From Flectobacillus major DSM 103 (GTDB lineage: Bacteria; Bacteroidota; Bacteroidia; Cytophagales; Spirosomataceae), in contig NZ_KE386491.1 in NCBI RefSeq assembly GCF_000427405.1, positions 727,001 through 791,000 of the forward strand: a DNA stretch of 64,000 nt, read 5' to 3'. A program made the position numbers and the translations under genes. Every line of letters starts with the position of its first letter. Positions within the stretch are counted from its first letter, which is position 1. Shown one piece after another: positions 24,917 through 33,987 of the stretch. The notes below the pieces were generated by a model that worked only from the letters and a program-made list of their open reading frames with translations, was not told the DNA's origin and did not search any database.

Positions 24917-26752
24917 ATGTGTGGAATTGTAGCCTATGTTGGGCATCGCGAAGCTGCTCCTTTAATCATAAAAGGATTGAAACGTTTGGAATACCGTGGT
25001 TATGATAGTGCAGGCATTGCCCTACTTAATGGTGCTTTGAATGTTTATAAGAAAAAAGGAAAGGTAAAAGACTTAGAAGAAACCATCGCTTCCGAAAACT
25101 TGAGTAGTACAATTGGGATTGGGCATACCCGATGGGCTACACATGGCGAACCTAATGATAGAAATGCTCACCCTCATTATTCGGCAAGTGGTAATTTGGC
25201 TATTATTCACAATGGAATTATTGAAAATTATAGCTCAATTAAGAAAAACTTGATGAAAAAAGGGCATGTATTCCACTCAGATACCGACTCGGAGGTTTTC
25301 ATCCATTTTATTGAGGATATTCAGGTAAATACAGGTTGCTTGCTGGAAGAGGCAGTGCGTTTGGCTATGAAAGAGGTAGTGGGGGCTTATGCTATCGCTA
25401 TCATGGATGTTACCGCTCCTAACCAATTAATTGCTGCTCGTAAAGGCTCTCCATTGGTGATTGGTGTAGGCGAAGGCGAATTTTTCTTTGCTTCTGATGC
25501 TACTCCCATCATTGAATATACCCATGAAATGATTTATCTCAACGACTACGAAATTGCTGTAGTAAGAGATGGAGAGCTAACCGTAAAAAATATTGATAAC
25601 GATTTACAATCTCCTTATATTCAAACAGTTGAGTTGGAGTTGGAGGCTATCGAAAAAGGTGGTTTTGACCACTTTATGCTCAAAGAAATTTTTGAACAAC
25701 CTCGCTCAGTTGCTGATTGTTTGCGTGGGCGTGTAAATGCCGATAGCGGGCATTTAGTATTGGGAGGTTTGAGAGAATATATCGACAAACTAGCCAAGGC
25801 AAAACGCATTGTTATTGTGGCTTGTGGTACTTCTTGGCACGCTGGCTTGGTAGCCGAATATATTTTTGAGGAGCTGGCACGTATTAATGTTGAGGTAGAA
25901 TATGCTTCGGAGTTTAGATACCGCAATCCTATCATTAAAGAAGGTGACTTTGTGATTGCAATTTCGCAATCTGGCGAAACGGCCGATACTTTAGCGGCTA
26001 TTGAGCTGGCCAAATCAAAGGGTGCAACAATTATTGGGGTTTGTAATGTGGTAGGTTCGTCGATTCCACGTGCTACTCATGCAGGAGCGTATACTCATGC
26101 TGGCCCCGAAATTGGGGTGGCATCTACCAAAGCTTTTACGGCTCAAGTAGTAGTGTTAACACAAATGGCTATTTCGGTAGCTCGCAAAAAAGGAACTTTA
26201 CACGAAGATACTTTCCGACGACTATTGTTTGAGCTAGAACGTATTCCATCGAAAATAGAAAAAGTATTACAGAACGATGAGAAAATAAAAGGCATTGCTG
26301 AGAAATTTAAAGATGCTCGCAATTTTATTTATTTAGGTCGTGGCTACAACTTTCCTGTTGCCTTGGAAGGTGCATTGAAGCTAAAAGAGATTTCTTATAT
26401 TCATGCCGAAGGATACCCTGCCGCAGAAATGAAGCATGGCCCTATTGCCTTGATCGATGCCGAAATGCCAGTGGTATTTATTGCTACCAAAGATAGTTCT
26501 TACGAAAAAGTAGTATCTAATATTCAGGAAGTGAAAGCAAGAAAAGGACAGGTAATCGCTATTGTAACAGAAGGTGATAAGCTTATTCCAACTATGGCCG
26601 ATTATGTTATAGAAATCCCAGCAATGCACGAGGCTTTGATTCCGTTGGTTTCGGTAATTCCGTTGCAGTTGCTTTCGTATCATATTGCTGTTTTACGAGG
26701 TTGTAATGTCGATCAACCCCGTAATCTAGCAAAATCTGTAACAGTAGAATAA
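24917..26752 (+). CDS. glmS: Glutamine-fructose-6-phosphate aminotransferase (isomerizing) GlmS
   Basis: GlmS makes glucosamine 6-phosphate, the first committed step to peptidoglycan and lipopolysaccharide amino sugars. The 611-residue protein starts MCGIVAYVGHREAAP with the catalytic Cys as residue 2, has the glutaminase motifs RLEYRGYDSAG and GIGHTRWATHGEP, two SIS isomerase domains (VACGTSWHAGL, ISQSGETADTL, GRGYNFPVALEGALKLKEI) and the C-terminal PRNLAKSVTVE. Length and motifs are normal. No glmS ribozyme was seen upstream. The 3' end converges with the lipoprotein gene across repeat copy B. Confidence 0.98.
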   Translation: MCGIVAYVGHREAAPLIIKGLKRLEYRGYDSAGIALLNGALNVYKKKGKVKDLEETIASENLSSTIGIGHTRWATHGEPNDRNAHPHYSASGNLAIIHNGIIENYSSIKKNLMKKGHVFHSDTDSEVFIHFIEDIQVNTGCLLEEAVRLAMKEVVGAYAIAIMDVTAPNQLIAARKGSPLVIGVGEGEFFFASDATPIIEYTHEMIYLNDYEIAVVRDGELTVKNIDNDLQSPYIQTVELELEAIEKGGFDHFMLKEIFEQPRSVADCLRGRVNADSGHLVLGGLREYIDKLAKAKRIVIVACGTSWHAGLVAEYIFEELARINVEVEYASEFRYRNPIIKEGDFVIAISQSGETADTLAAIELAKSKGATIIGVCNVVGSSIPRATHAGAYTHAGPEIGVASTKAFTAQVVVLTQMAISVARKKGTLHEDTFRRLLFELERIPSKIEKVLQNDEKIKGIAEKFKDARNFIYLGRGYNFPVALEGALKLKEISYIHAEGYPAAEMKHGPIALIDAEMPVVFIATKDSSYEKVVSNIQEVKARKGQVIAIVTEGDKLIPTMADYVIEIPAMHEALIPLVSVIPLQLLSYHIAVLRGCNVDQPRNLAKSVTVE

Positions 26753-26874
26753 AGTATAAATCTTGTTTAAGATACTGATAATCGGTGGTTAGGTGGTATT
26801 GGAATGTTGTTTTTTTAATGAAAATGCTCTTGACAATACCATTCGCTGTTGAAAAATAGTATAATAAATGAAAC

Positions 26875-27138
26875 ATGAGTCATCCCGAATTGTAGGTAAT
26901 ATTAAAAGAGAACACCTATTGGTGTTTGTGGTGATTCATAAGGTTGTCAAGTGAACAGGCTTATAATTTGCTCAAATGATAGAAATTTAGTGGATATTCA
27001 TGAAAAGGCGTTCGAAATTAGTTTTTCAAACGCCTTTTTTCATGTTCAATATCAGCACGACACATCTTTCGGTGCAAATCATATTCAAAAATAATCACAC
27101 ACTCGCTTAATTACCATTCACTAAATTTGGGATTTCGT
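26875..27138. repeat. Intergenic repeat copy B, long form with inverted hairpin
   Basis: The left terminal repeat ATGAGTCATCCCGAATT is well kept; the right end (AAATTTGGGATTTCG) is partly decayed. From AGGTAATATTAAAA at 26893 to CATTCACTAAATTTG the sequence aligns along its whole length with copy C, including AACAGGCTTAT and TTGCTCAAATGATAGAAA. The hairpin (27003-27038) has the same GGCGTT stem as copy C, but its loop region reads as the reverse complement of that in copies A and C while the flanks keep the same orientation. No ORF is shared between copies. The element fills the gap between convergent glmS and a lipoprotein gene. Confidence 0.7.
27003..27038. terminator. Hairpin of repeat copy B acting between convergent genes
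   Basis: The stem AAAAGGCGTT / AACGCCTTTT, extended by an inner GAAA/TTTC, is followed by TT on the plus side. It can terminate glmS and, from the other side, the lipoprotein transcript. Confidence 0.6.
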
Positions 27139-27149
27139 GGGTAATTATA

Positions 27150-27623
27150 TTATGGTGTTGTACGAATTGTAACACTTTTTTGGGCAGAAGCTAAGCCATT
27201 TTCTGTTACAATCTCAGCAAAATATAATACACTCGCTCCTTTGGTATCTGAGGCTTTCACAGGAATTGTCACAACATAATTGCGAAGAGCTGCATCGTAT
27301 TTGGCATTGCTAGCGGGTACAGTAGTTAGCAAGGTTTGTGTACCTGTGCTAGTAGCCGCTGTATATACCTTAAACTCCTTAACGGGTGTTTCGGTGGTAT
27401 ATTCTATGGTATAGTTGACCGAGCTACCTGCCGCAACGGTTACGCTTGTAATGGCACTACCTGTTGTGGTTAAGCGGGTAGTACCCACCCACACTACGGC
27501 AATTTGGGCTACCTTTCCTTTTGAGGTAATAATATCCTCGATAATTGAATCTTCTTTATAGCAAGAGCTCATAGCCAATACAAGTAGCATCATGAAGCCC
27601 GATAATATTGATTTTGTTTTCAT
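27150..27623 (-). CDS. Small exported lipoprotein of the second SusCD locus
   Basis: The 157-residue protein has a lipoprotein signal with lipobox AMSSC (Cys near residue 21). The mature part is Thr/Ser/Val-rich and predicted to be beta-sandwich-like, with segments such as VTVAAGSSVNYTIEYTTETP and LYFAEIVTENGLASAQKSVT that recall Ig-like domains. I do not recognise a named family. It is 29 bp downstream of the SusD-like gene on the same strand, the position where many SusCD loci encode an accessory surface lipoprotein, so a substrate-binding or scaffolding role is likely by context. Confidence 0.7.
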   Translation of the reverse strand: MKTKSILSGFMMLLVLAMSSCYKEDSIIEDIITSKGKVAQIAVVWVGTTRLTTTGSAITSVTVAAGSSVNYTIEYTTETPVKEFKVYTAATSTGTQTLLTTVPASNAKYDAALRNYVVTIPVKASDTKGASVLYFAEIVTENGLASAQKSVTIRTTP

Positions 27624-27652
27624 ATTTTTAAGAAAGTAAAAACGTGTTAAAA

Positions 27653-29089
27653 TTATTTACTAAACATCCACATAGGTTCGTTGAACAGCTTGGTATTAAG
27701 TTTTGCATTGGCCGAATTGCGTGATGTTTCTGATGCAGGATATATCATCCGTTGGATTCTTAGCCCTTGTAAGTCAACATTGAGGTTGGCAGGAGCAGGA
27801 ATAATTGCATATTGATAGCGACGGATGTCCGTCCATATATCGCCAATCAAAAACATTGCTTTGAGTTTTTCGGCCAGAATATGCGACATTGTTAGCTCGG
27901 TTGCTCCGATTTGAATAGAAGTATTGGTGAAGTATTTGCTAATATCGCTATCGCTTACACCTATTTTTTTCATGTTTGAGCGAATCATCTCTATATACGC
28001 ATTGTACCCTTCTGTAGTAGTACCTTTGCTAGTGATTGTGCCGCCATTGATAATAAAACGAGCTTCGGCTTCGATGGCTTTGGCTTCGGCATAAGTCACA
28101 AATTGCAAAGGCGAGTTAAGTCCTGAATGCCATGAATCTTTGGTGAGGTCAACGCTTGAGCCTCCACCTGTACCTGGACTAACACCACTATAGGTTATTT
28201 GGTTGCGGCGTAAGGTTGCAATTTTACCCAAGCGAGGATCAATAACACCATTACTTTTGCCATTCATAAGGTCGATGAGGGTAGCACTATGAGTAATCGA
28301 CAAGTTGCCTGTTGTATTGGCGAGTGCCACTCTGCTATACCAAGGGCCAAGGTTCTTGCTATTATAAGTCAACTGAAAATCGTCGTCGTTACTTTTAAAA
28401 CCATTCTGTAGAGCAAGCAAGGCATTTTGGGCAGCCTGTGTTGGATTTTTGACAGATAGGTGCATTGCAAATCTAGCTTTTAAGGTATAAGCCAACTTTG
28501 TCCATTTAGTAAGGTCGCCATTATAAACAATGTCGTCGGTACTTGGTTTTGTGCCTGTATTTTTCTGAAGCTCGACAATGGCCTCATCCAATAGTTTTTG
28601 GATATTGGTATAAACGCTTTGCTGAGAATCGTAGGTTGGGGCAAAGTTTTTCTGGTCAGCTTGTGAAAAAGGAATGTTTTCCCAGTTGGTTGTGGCTATT
28701 CCGAGGTTGTAGGCTAATAATACTTTGGCAACACCTACATAAGCAGGAGCAGCTTCGGTTTGGGCTTTCGTAATAACGAGGTTGAGCTGAGGCAAAACAT
28801 TCAGATAGAAGTTGGTCCATCCTGTGCTGTTTTCTGTTTCTTCTTGAGAGTCGAGCCCCCCCGGAGCTGTATTACTACCTATTTGCTGCGAGTACTGACA
28901 GGTAATATAAGCTTGGTTATAGCTGGCTTCGGATGTATAGAATTCGGCAGTTGGCAATAATTCTTGTATGGTAACATCGCCTTTTAGGGTAGGGTTGGTG
29001 TTGACATCCAAAAAATCTTTGCAACTTGTAAAACCCACTGCTACGGCAGCAAAGAGTCCTAGACAATATTTTTTATATATACTTTTCAT
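27653..29089 (-). CDS. SusD/RagB-like nutrient-binding lipoprotein (SusD-like_2 type)
   Basis: The 478-residue protein carries a lipoprotein signal with Cys in GFTSCKDFLDVNTNP, the sequence that classically opens SusD-like_2 (PF12771) members. The body has TPR-like helices (LLDEAIVELQKN, KLAYTLKARFAMHLS) and the C-terminal EKLKAMFLIGDIWTDIRRY and NEPMWMFSK. Such proteins form the lid of the SusC transporter at the cell surface and capture the substrate. It lies 33 bp after its SusC partner. No glycoside hydrolase, sulfatase or peptidase gene flanks the locus, so the substrate is unknown. Confidence 0.92.
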   Translation of the reverse strand: MKSIYKKYCLGLFAAVAVGFTSCKDFLDVNTNPTLKGDVTIQELLPTAEFYTSEASYNQAYITCQYSQQIGSNTAPGGLDSQEETENSTGWTNFYLNVLPQLNLVITKAQTEAAPAYVGVAKVLLAYNLGIATTNWENIPFSQADQKNFAPTYDSQQSVYTNIQKLLDEAIVELQKNTGTKPSTDDIVYNGDLTKWTKLAYTLKARFAMHLSVKNPTQAAQNALLALQNGFKSNDDDFQLTYNSKNLGPWYSRVALANTTGNLSITHSATLIDLMNGKSNGVIDPRLGKIATLRRNQITYSGVSPGTGGGSSVDLTKDSWHSGLNSPLQFVTYAEAKAIEAEARFIINGGTITSKGTTTEGYNAYIEMIRSNMKKIGVSDSDISKYFTNTSIQIGATELTMSHILAEKLKAMFLIGDIWTDIRRYQYAIIPAPANLNVDLQGLRIQRMIYPASETSRNSANAKLNTKLFNEPMWMFSK

Positions 29090-29122
29090 TGTTTTTCTGA
29101 TTTAATATACCGCTATTCATTC

Positions 29123-32100
29123 CTATAAATTGAGAGTAACCCCTACTTGAAAACTACGGGTAGAAGGGTTGTTTCTACCGACAAACCCAATCAAGTTGGT
29201 GCCAGAGCCAAAAGCAAGGGCTTCGGGGTCATAACCACGGAATGGTGTGTTCAAGAATAAGTTTGTACCAGTAAAGTTGAATCTAACACCACCTTTGAAT
29301 ACCGTGTTGGCTATAAGCTTTTTGGGTAAAGCATAATTGACACTCACACTTCTGAGGCGAAACCACGAACCGTCTTGGATAACTAATCTTGACCAGTTGT
29401 AGAACTGAGTAGCAGAGCGGTAATAGTTATCGTCGAGGTACACTACTTTTGTATTAGGCAGGTATGAAAGGGTTCCATCTGCATTCTTTTGTTCAACAAC
29501 GCCATTGAATACGACTTGTTCGTAGCGAGTTTCGGTAAGTTTTGTAACGCCATTTCTTACTGAGTTTACTTCGGCAAGGTCTACGACATCGCCACCTTGT
29601 CGCCATTCTAGCAAAAATGAAACGCCTAATCCTTTATAAGTAAATGAATTATTGAGACCTGCTGTCCATTTTGGTAAAGCATTGCCAATTTGTGTTGCGG
29701 TTGTACTTACACGCGGAAACCCATTTGCCTGAACAATAACCTGGCCGTCGGGTGCACGCAAATAATCATAACCCCATAAGTCGCCAAGTTTACTGCCTTG
29801 TTTGATTTTGAGAGCAGACGTACCGTTGTCATAATAAACAATTTCTTGTAGGTAATCGGGCATTTCTATTACTTTACCTTCCATTTTAGACCAGTTGAGC
29901 GACATGTCCCATGTAAAGCTTGGGGTTTGAATAGGCTTACCACTCACCAATAATTCAACACCTTGGTTGCGGATAAGACCAATATTGGTATAATAACGAG
30001 AGTACCCCGAGGCATTGGTAACTGGAGCATTTACGATTTGGTCTTTGCTATCCATGGTAAAGTAGGTAGCATCAATCATCAAACGGTTTTTCAAGAAACG
30101 CAGTTCTGTACCTATTTCAATAGAAGTTGTTCTTTCTGGTTTTAGGTTAGGGTCGGCTGTTGTACTTTGTCGGATATACCCCGGAACGGTGTTGTTGAAA
30201 GGGAAATTGTCAACAATATTATAATAAGCACCTGTTACGTAAGGGTCTGTTCCTTTACCCACTTGTGCCCACGATGCCCGTAGTTTACCATAAGAGAGCC
30301 AGTCATTTTTAGGTAGCGATTCGGTAAATACATAACCAACGTTTACCGAAGGGTAAAAGAATGAATTATTGGCCGTTGGAAGTGTCGATACCATATCGTT
30401 TCGACCAGTAAGGTTGACGTACAATAAATCTTTATAATTCAATTTTGCATCGGCAAAAAAGCTGACAATTCGGTAATGATTGGGCGAATATGGACGAGTT
30501 TGCTGGTTTCGGTAGCTTGTTTCGTTGGCACTATATGGGGCAATCCAACCTTCGCCACGTACATAATAGCTGTCTGGGCGTTCGCTATCAACGATTGAAT
30601 TACCGACCATCAATGAGCCATTTAGTGTAGATGAGAAGTCTTTTTTGGCTGTTACATAAAAATTGGAGTTTACTTCACGATAATTTAAGTTGTCACGTAC
30701 AAAAAAGCCCTTTACTTGTAAGCCAACATCGAAAGTACTATCTACTTGACGTGTGCGGGTTTCGTGGTAAGTATCGTAAGTAACTTGGTATTTTGCCGAA
30801 AGCCATTTATTAAATTCATAATTAAAGGTCAAATCGCTGATATAACGATCGACATTGTCGATACGAGGGCTTTTTTCTACCAAATACCTTGGGTTATCTA
30901 CTACACCAAGTGTAATATTCTTCTGAGTACCGTTTGGATTGATATAGTCGTTTACATCATACGAATTGGGCCAATACGAAAGCGAACTAAAAATAGACTT
31001 GTCGCCAGAAGGAGGGCGGTTTCCTCCCGAATTAATATAGTTGAGCGAAGCCGAAGCCGTTAATTTTTGACTAAGCTTGTATGTACCTGCAAGTTTGATA
31101 GAAGTACGGCCAAAATCGGTAGTAGGTACAATTCCTTTTTGATAAGAACGGCCCAATGAGAAATAGATATTGCCTTTTTCAGAACCTTTGGTAATGGTTA
31201 GGTTATTGTTGTTTCTGAAACCCGTTGTATAAAAATCTTTAAGATTATCATAAATTTTGTCGGTAGTATTACCAATAATAGAAGGGCCAAAAGAACGGAA
31301 TATACTTCTGGTAGCTACATCTTTTTCATCAATAAATTCACCAAAACGACCTTGTATAAAACGGTTTTGATAGGCAGGTGTTTTGTTGACGTTGTCAAAA
31401 CCTACCGAAGACGAAACCGTAATATTCATTTTGCCTGCTTTTCCTCGTTTGGTGGTAATAATAATTGCACCGTTCGAGGCACGCAAACCATATAGAGCCG
31501 TGGCCGCAGGGCCTTTAAGAACCGATATAGACTCTACGTCGTCGGGGTTGATGTCGGCAGCACGGTTGGTATTAGCAAACTGCTCTGAGGCACTTGGCGA
31601 GTTTGAACCCGCACTAGGCAATGGGTTACCAGAGTTGGTTGAGTTACTAATAATGATACCATCGACTACAAATAAGGGTTGGTTGTCTGAACCACTACTT
31701 AGCGAGGTAATTCCACGAAGAATAATATTAACCCCAGCCCCAGGGGCACCCCCCGAGCCAGTAATAACAGCCCCTGCAATTTTTCCTTGAAGAGCCCCTA
31801 CAAGGTTTTGTTCGCCTGAGTTTTTGATTTCGTCTGCTTTGACAGCCTGTATAGAATAGCCCACAGCACGCTTTTCTTGTGTTTGTCCCAAGGCTGTAAC
31901 TACCACTTCATCGAGCTGGTCGGTAGTTTCTTTTAATTGAATGTTGATAACTGATTGAGATGCAACGTTGACTTCTTGTTTGATGTAGCCAATCGAAGAG
32001 AATACGAGGATGTTGTTGGCACTAGCTGTAATCTTGTAATTTCCTTTAGAGTCGGTTGTAGTACCTTTGGACGTTCCTTTTATTAGGACATTGACCCCTG

Positions 32101-32236
32101 GAAGTGCACTGCCATCTGATAGAGCACTAACCTTACCTGTGATTTGAAGATTTTGGGCGTGTACGTCTTGTCCTATCAAAATGAGCGTCAAAGAAGTAAC
32201 AAGCCAAAAAAATCTAGCGTGTAGCTTTTTTTTCAT
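29123..32236 (-). CDS. SusC/RagA-family TonB-dependent outer-membrane transporter (second pair)
   Basis: The 1037-residue protein has a signal peptide ending near HAQN, an N-terminal carboxypeptidase-like barrel domain (GKVSALSDGSALPGVNVLI), a TonB box region (LDEVVVTALG), a plug with VVDGIIISNS and LKGPAATALYGLRASNGAII, and a long C-terminal barrel ending in SFQVGVTLNL. It imports a captured ligand using TonB energy. A cognate SusD-like gene and a small lipoprotein gene follow on the same strand. It is clearly different from the first SusC in the plug and barrel, so it is not a recent duplicate. Confidence 0.95.
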   Translation of the reverse strand: MKKKLHARFFWLVTSLTLILIGQDVHAQNLQITGKVSALSDGSALPGVNVLIKGTSKGTTTDSKGNYKITASANNILVFSSIGYIKQEVNVASQSVINIQLKETTDQLDEVVVTALGQTQEKRAVGYSIQAVKADEIKNSGEQNLVGALQGKIAGAVITGSGGAPGAGVNIILRGITSLSSGSDNQPLFVVDGIIISNSTNSGNPLPSAGSNSPSASEQFANTNRAADINPDDVESISVLKGPAATALYGLRASNGAIIITTKRGKAGKMNITVSSSVGFDNVNKTPAYQNRFIQGRFGEFIDEKDVATRSIFRSFGPSIIGNTTDKIYDNLKDFYTTGFRNNNNLTITKGSEKGNIYFSLGRSYQKGIVPTTDFGRTSIKLAGTYKLSQKLTASASLNYINSGGNRPPSGDKSIFSSLSYWPNSYDVNDYINPNGTQKNITLGVVDNPRYLVEKSPRIDNVDRYISDLTFNYEFNKWLSAKYQVTYDTYHETRTRQVDSTFDVGLQVKGFFVRDNLNYREVNSNFYVTAKKDFSSTLNGSLMVGNSIVDSERPDSYYVRGEGWIAPYSANETSYRNQQTRPYSPNHYRIVSFFADAKLNYKDLLYVNLTGRNDMVSTLPTANNSFFYPSVNVGYVFTESLPKNDWLSYGKLRASWAQVGKGTDPYVTGAYYNIVDNFPFNNTVPGYIRQSTTADPNLKPERTTSIEIGTELRFLKNRLMIDATYFTMDSKDQIVNAPVTNASGYSRYYTNIGLIRNQGVELLVSGKPIQTPSFTWDMSLNWSKMEGKVIEMPDYLQEIVYYDNGTSALKIKQGSKLGDLWGYDYLRAPDGQVIVQANGFPRVSTTATQIGNALPKWTAGLNNSFTYKGLGVSFLLEWRQGGDVVDLAEVNSVRNGVTKLTETRYEQVVFNGVVEQKNADGTLSYLPNTKVVYLDDNYYRSATQFYNWSRLVIQDGSWFRLRSVSVNYALPKKLIANTVFKGGVRFNFTGTNLFLNTPFRGYDPEALAFGSGTNLIGFVGRNNPSTRSFQVGVTLNL

Positions 32237-32615
32237 AATGTATGTATTGTTTAAAATTAAAAATTAGAAAAGACGATGTGTTTGTATAGGTACAAACAGA
32301 TACAGGAGTACAAATTGATTTCAAAATTTTGTAGCTAAATTTTAAAAAGGGACTAATAGTACGTCTGTGTAAATCTATTGATAATTAGTATAGATCGGCA
32401 TGTTAAACGAAGTTTTGCAAAGTATGTCACTATACTACTCGGTAAATACTATGTGTATATCGTGCAACTCTGGGTGTTTTTAGTAACAGTCTATTAATCA
32501 GATATTTAATAAAAATAATAGTGAATATAATAGACCTGTAGGTTTTATACCTACAGGTCAGATAGTTTAGTTGTGAAGTATAGTAAGTATTTCTTTATAC
32601 TTTAACTTATACACC
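32237..32615. other. Intergenic region between the two SusCD loci
   Basis: The region holds the terminator of the first SusCD pair (32533-32559) and must hold the promoter of the second SusC gene. No perfect TAnnTTTG was found on the minus strand; the closest is TACTTTG (plus-strand 32417-32423), one base short. No gene was seen. Confidence 0.5.
32533..32559 (-). terminator. Terminator after the first SusD-like gene (minus strand)
   Basis: A perfect 11-bp stem (GACCTGTAGGT / ACCTACAGGTC, 5-base loop), 57 bp downstream of the SusD stop codon. Confidence 0.7.
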
Positions 32616-33905
32616 TTAATTGCTAGGATTAGCAGGTGTATTAGGGTTGTTCAGACGTTCAGTTGAAGGATACGGGTAGAAATTGCGTGTTCTTTCTGTT
32701 GCTGGTCTGTTAAAACGACGACTATCTTCTAGTTCTAATCCGCTCATAAATAGCTCTATACGGCGGTTTTTGTATATTTCATTCAAAAGAGCATCCTGAG
32801 TATTAGCACCACCATAAGCTGGCAAATCAGCTCCTATTGTCCAAATATCAGTCTTTTTGGTAAGTACCTTATTCAACTCCGTTGTGGCATTGGTCAAGTC
32901 ATTTTTACGGGCATAGGCCTCTGCCTTTATCAAGGTAACTTCTCCTGGCAAATACACAGGAATAGAAGCTGCATTAGCAGTAAAAAAGCCTTTGCCTCGT
33001 AATGTACCTTGCGACGGCGTTCTTGATACAAAGTAAAAATCAATACGTTTGTCGTCGGTACTTGGGGCTAGTGCTGTTGGTAGCCCCATATTCAAATCGA
33101 GTGGCTGATATACGTTGATATTACTCAAAGCTGTTTCATAAATAGGGTTACGGCTTTGTTCATCAAATTTGTATTCTGATTTTTTGGTCAAATCCACTTT
33201 ATTTGCCAACTCAAGGGCTTTATCGTTATTGCCAAGCATCAAGTAATAACGTGCCGCTAAAGCATTGGCTGTATTTATATAGTCGATACCGCCTGCAATT
33301 CTGTTTGAAAAAGTAGTAGGCATATTTACGCCATTCAAGCTGGATGCTGCTGTTTCTAACAAACGTACGGCCTCTTGTAGCACCTCCTGGCGTGTATTGA
33401 ACTGAGCCGACTCTGCTACAATTATAGGAGCTTTTTCAAAAAATTGAGCCAATGTACCCAGCGATATTGCCTTGAAAATAGAAGCATGAGCCACAATATA
33501 AGCACGTAGCGAAGCATCGCTGACTTTATCGGTATTTTTTAGAATTAAATCGGCATTGGCTTTTACTAAGTTTGATTGTTCCCAAAGGTTTCGGATAATA
33601 CTATTGGTTTCGGTAACATTGGCACCGCCTTTTTCAAGAAAATCTTCGTCGGCATTACCAGCATTTAGTACTTTTAACGATTTTGTAGTAAGTCCTGCTG
33701 CTGTAATTGAAGCATAAATGGGGCTACTACGAGTAACGGTATAACGATATTCGAGGCCATTACACAAGGCAATAAGTCCGTTGGCATCGTTTACAGCCTG
33801 TGTTTCACTGGCACTACTCGGATTAAGATACTCGCTTTGGCAGGCACCAAGCCCTAATGTCAAAGCTAACCCTAAGATGGATGATTTAATCAAATATTTT
33901 TTCAT
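32616..33905 (-). CDS. SusD/RagB family lipoprotein (first pair)
   Basis: The 429-residue protein has a lipoprotein signal with lipobox LGAC (LGLALTLGLGACQSEYLNPS). Typical SusD features follow: an N-terminal helix with LIALCNGLEYRYT, TPR-like helices (AALAARYYLMLGNNDKALEL) and the C-terminal NEIYKNRRIELFMSGLELEDSRRFNRP with the PYPSTERLNNP tail. The start at 33905 puts the signal at the N-terminus; an ATG 27 bp upstream adds only a hydrophilic tag. It pairs with the SusC gene 82 bp upstream and belongs to a different SusD branch than the second pair. Confidence 0.93.
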   Translation of the reverse strand: MKKYLIKSSILGLALTLGLGACQSEYLNPSSASETQAVNDANGLIALCNGLEYRYTVTRSSPIYASITAAGLTTKSLKVLNAGNADEDFLEKGGANVTETNSIIRNLWEQSNLVKANADLILKNTDKVSDASLRAYIVAHASIFKAISLGTLAQFFEKAPIIVAESAQFNTRQEVLQEAVRLLETAASSLNGVNMPTTFSNRIAGGIDYINTANALAARYYLMLGNNDKALELANKVDLTKKSEYKFDEQSRNPIYETALSNINVYQPLDLNMGLPTALAPSTDDKRIDFYFVSRTPSQGTLRGKGFFTANAASIPVYLPGEVTLIKAEAYARKNDLTNATTELNKVLTKKTDIWTIGADLPAYGGANTQDALLNEIYKNRRIELFMSGLELEDSRRFNRPATERTRNFYPYPSTERLNNPNTPANPSN

Positions 33906-33987
33906 ACCTAATTGAAGGTGGTTTTTAATCAATTCAAAAATTTCTTTTCAAGGTTGACCTACAAGAGCATTGCTTTTGCTTGGTTCA

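Noticed and set aside
31383-31790. 135-codon antisense frame inside the second SusC gene
   Set aside because: It is the reverse strand of the well-supported SusC plug domain; such shadows are common in this gene type.
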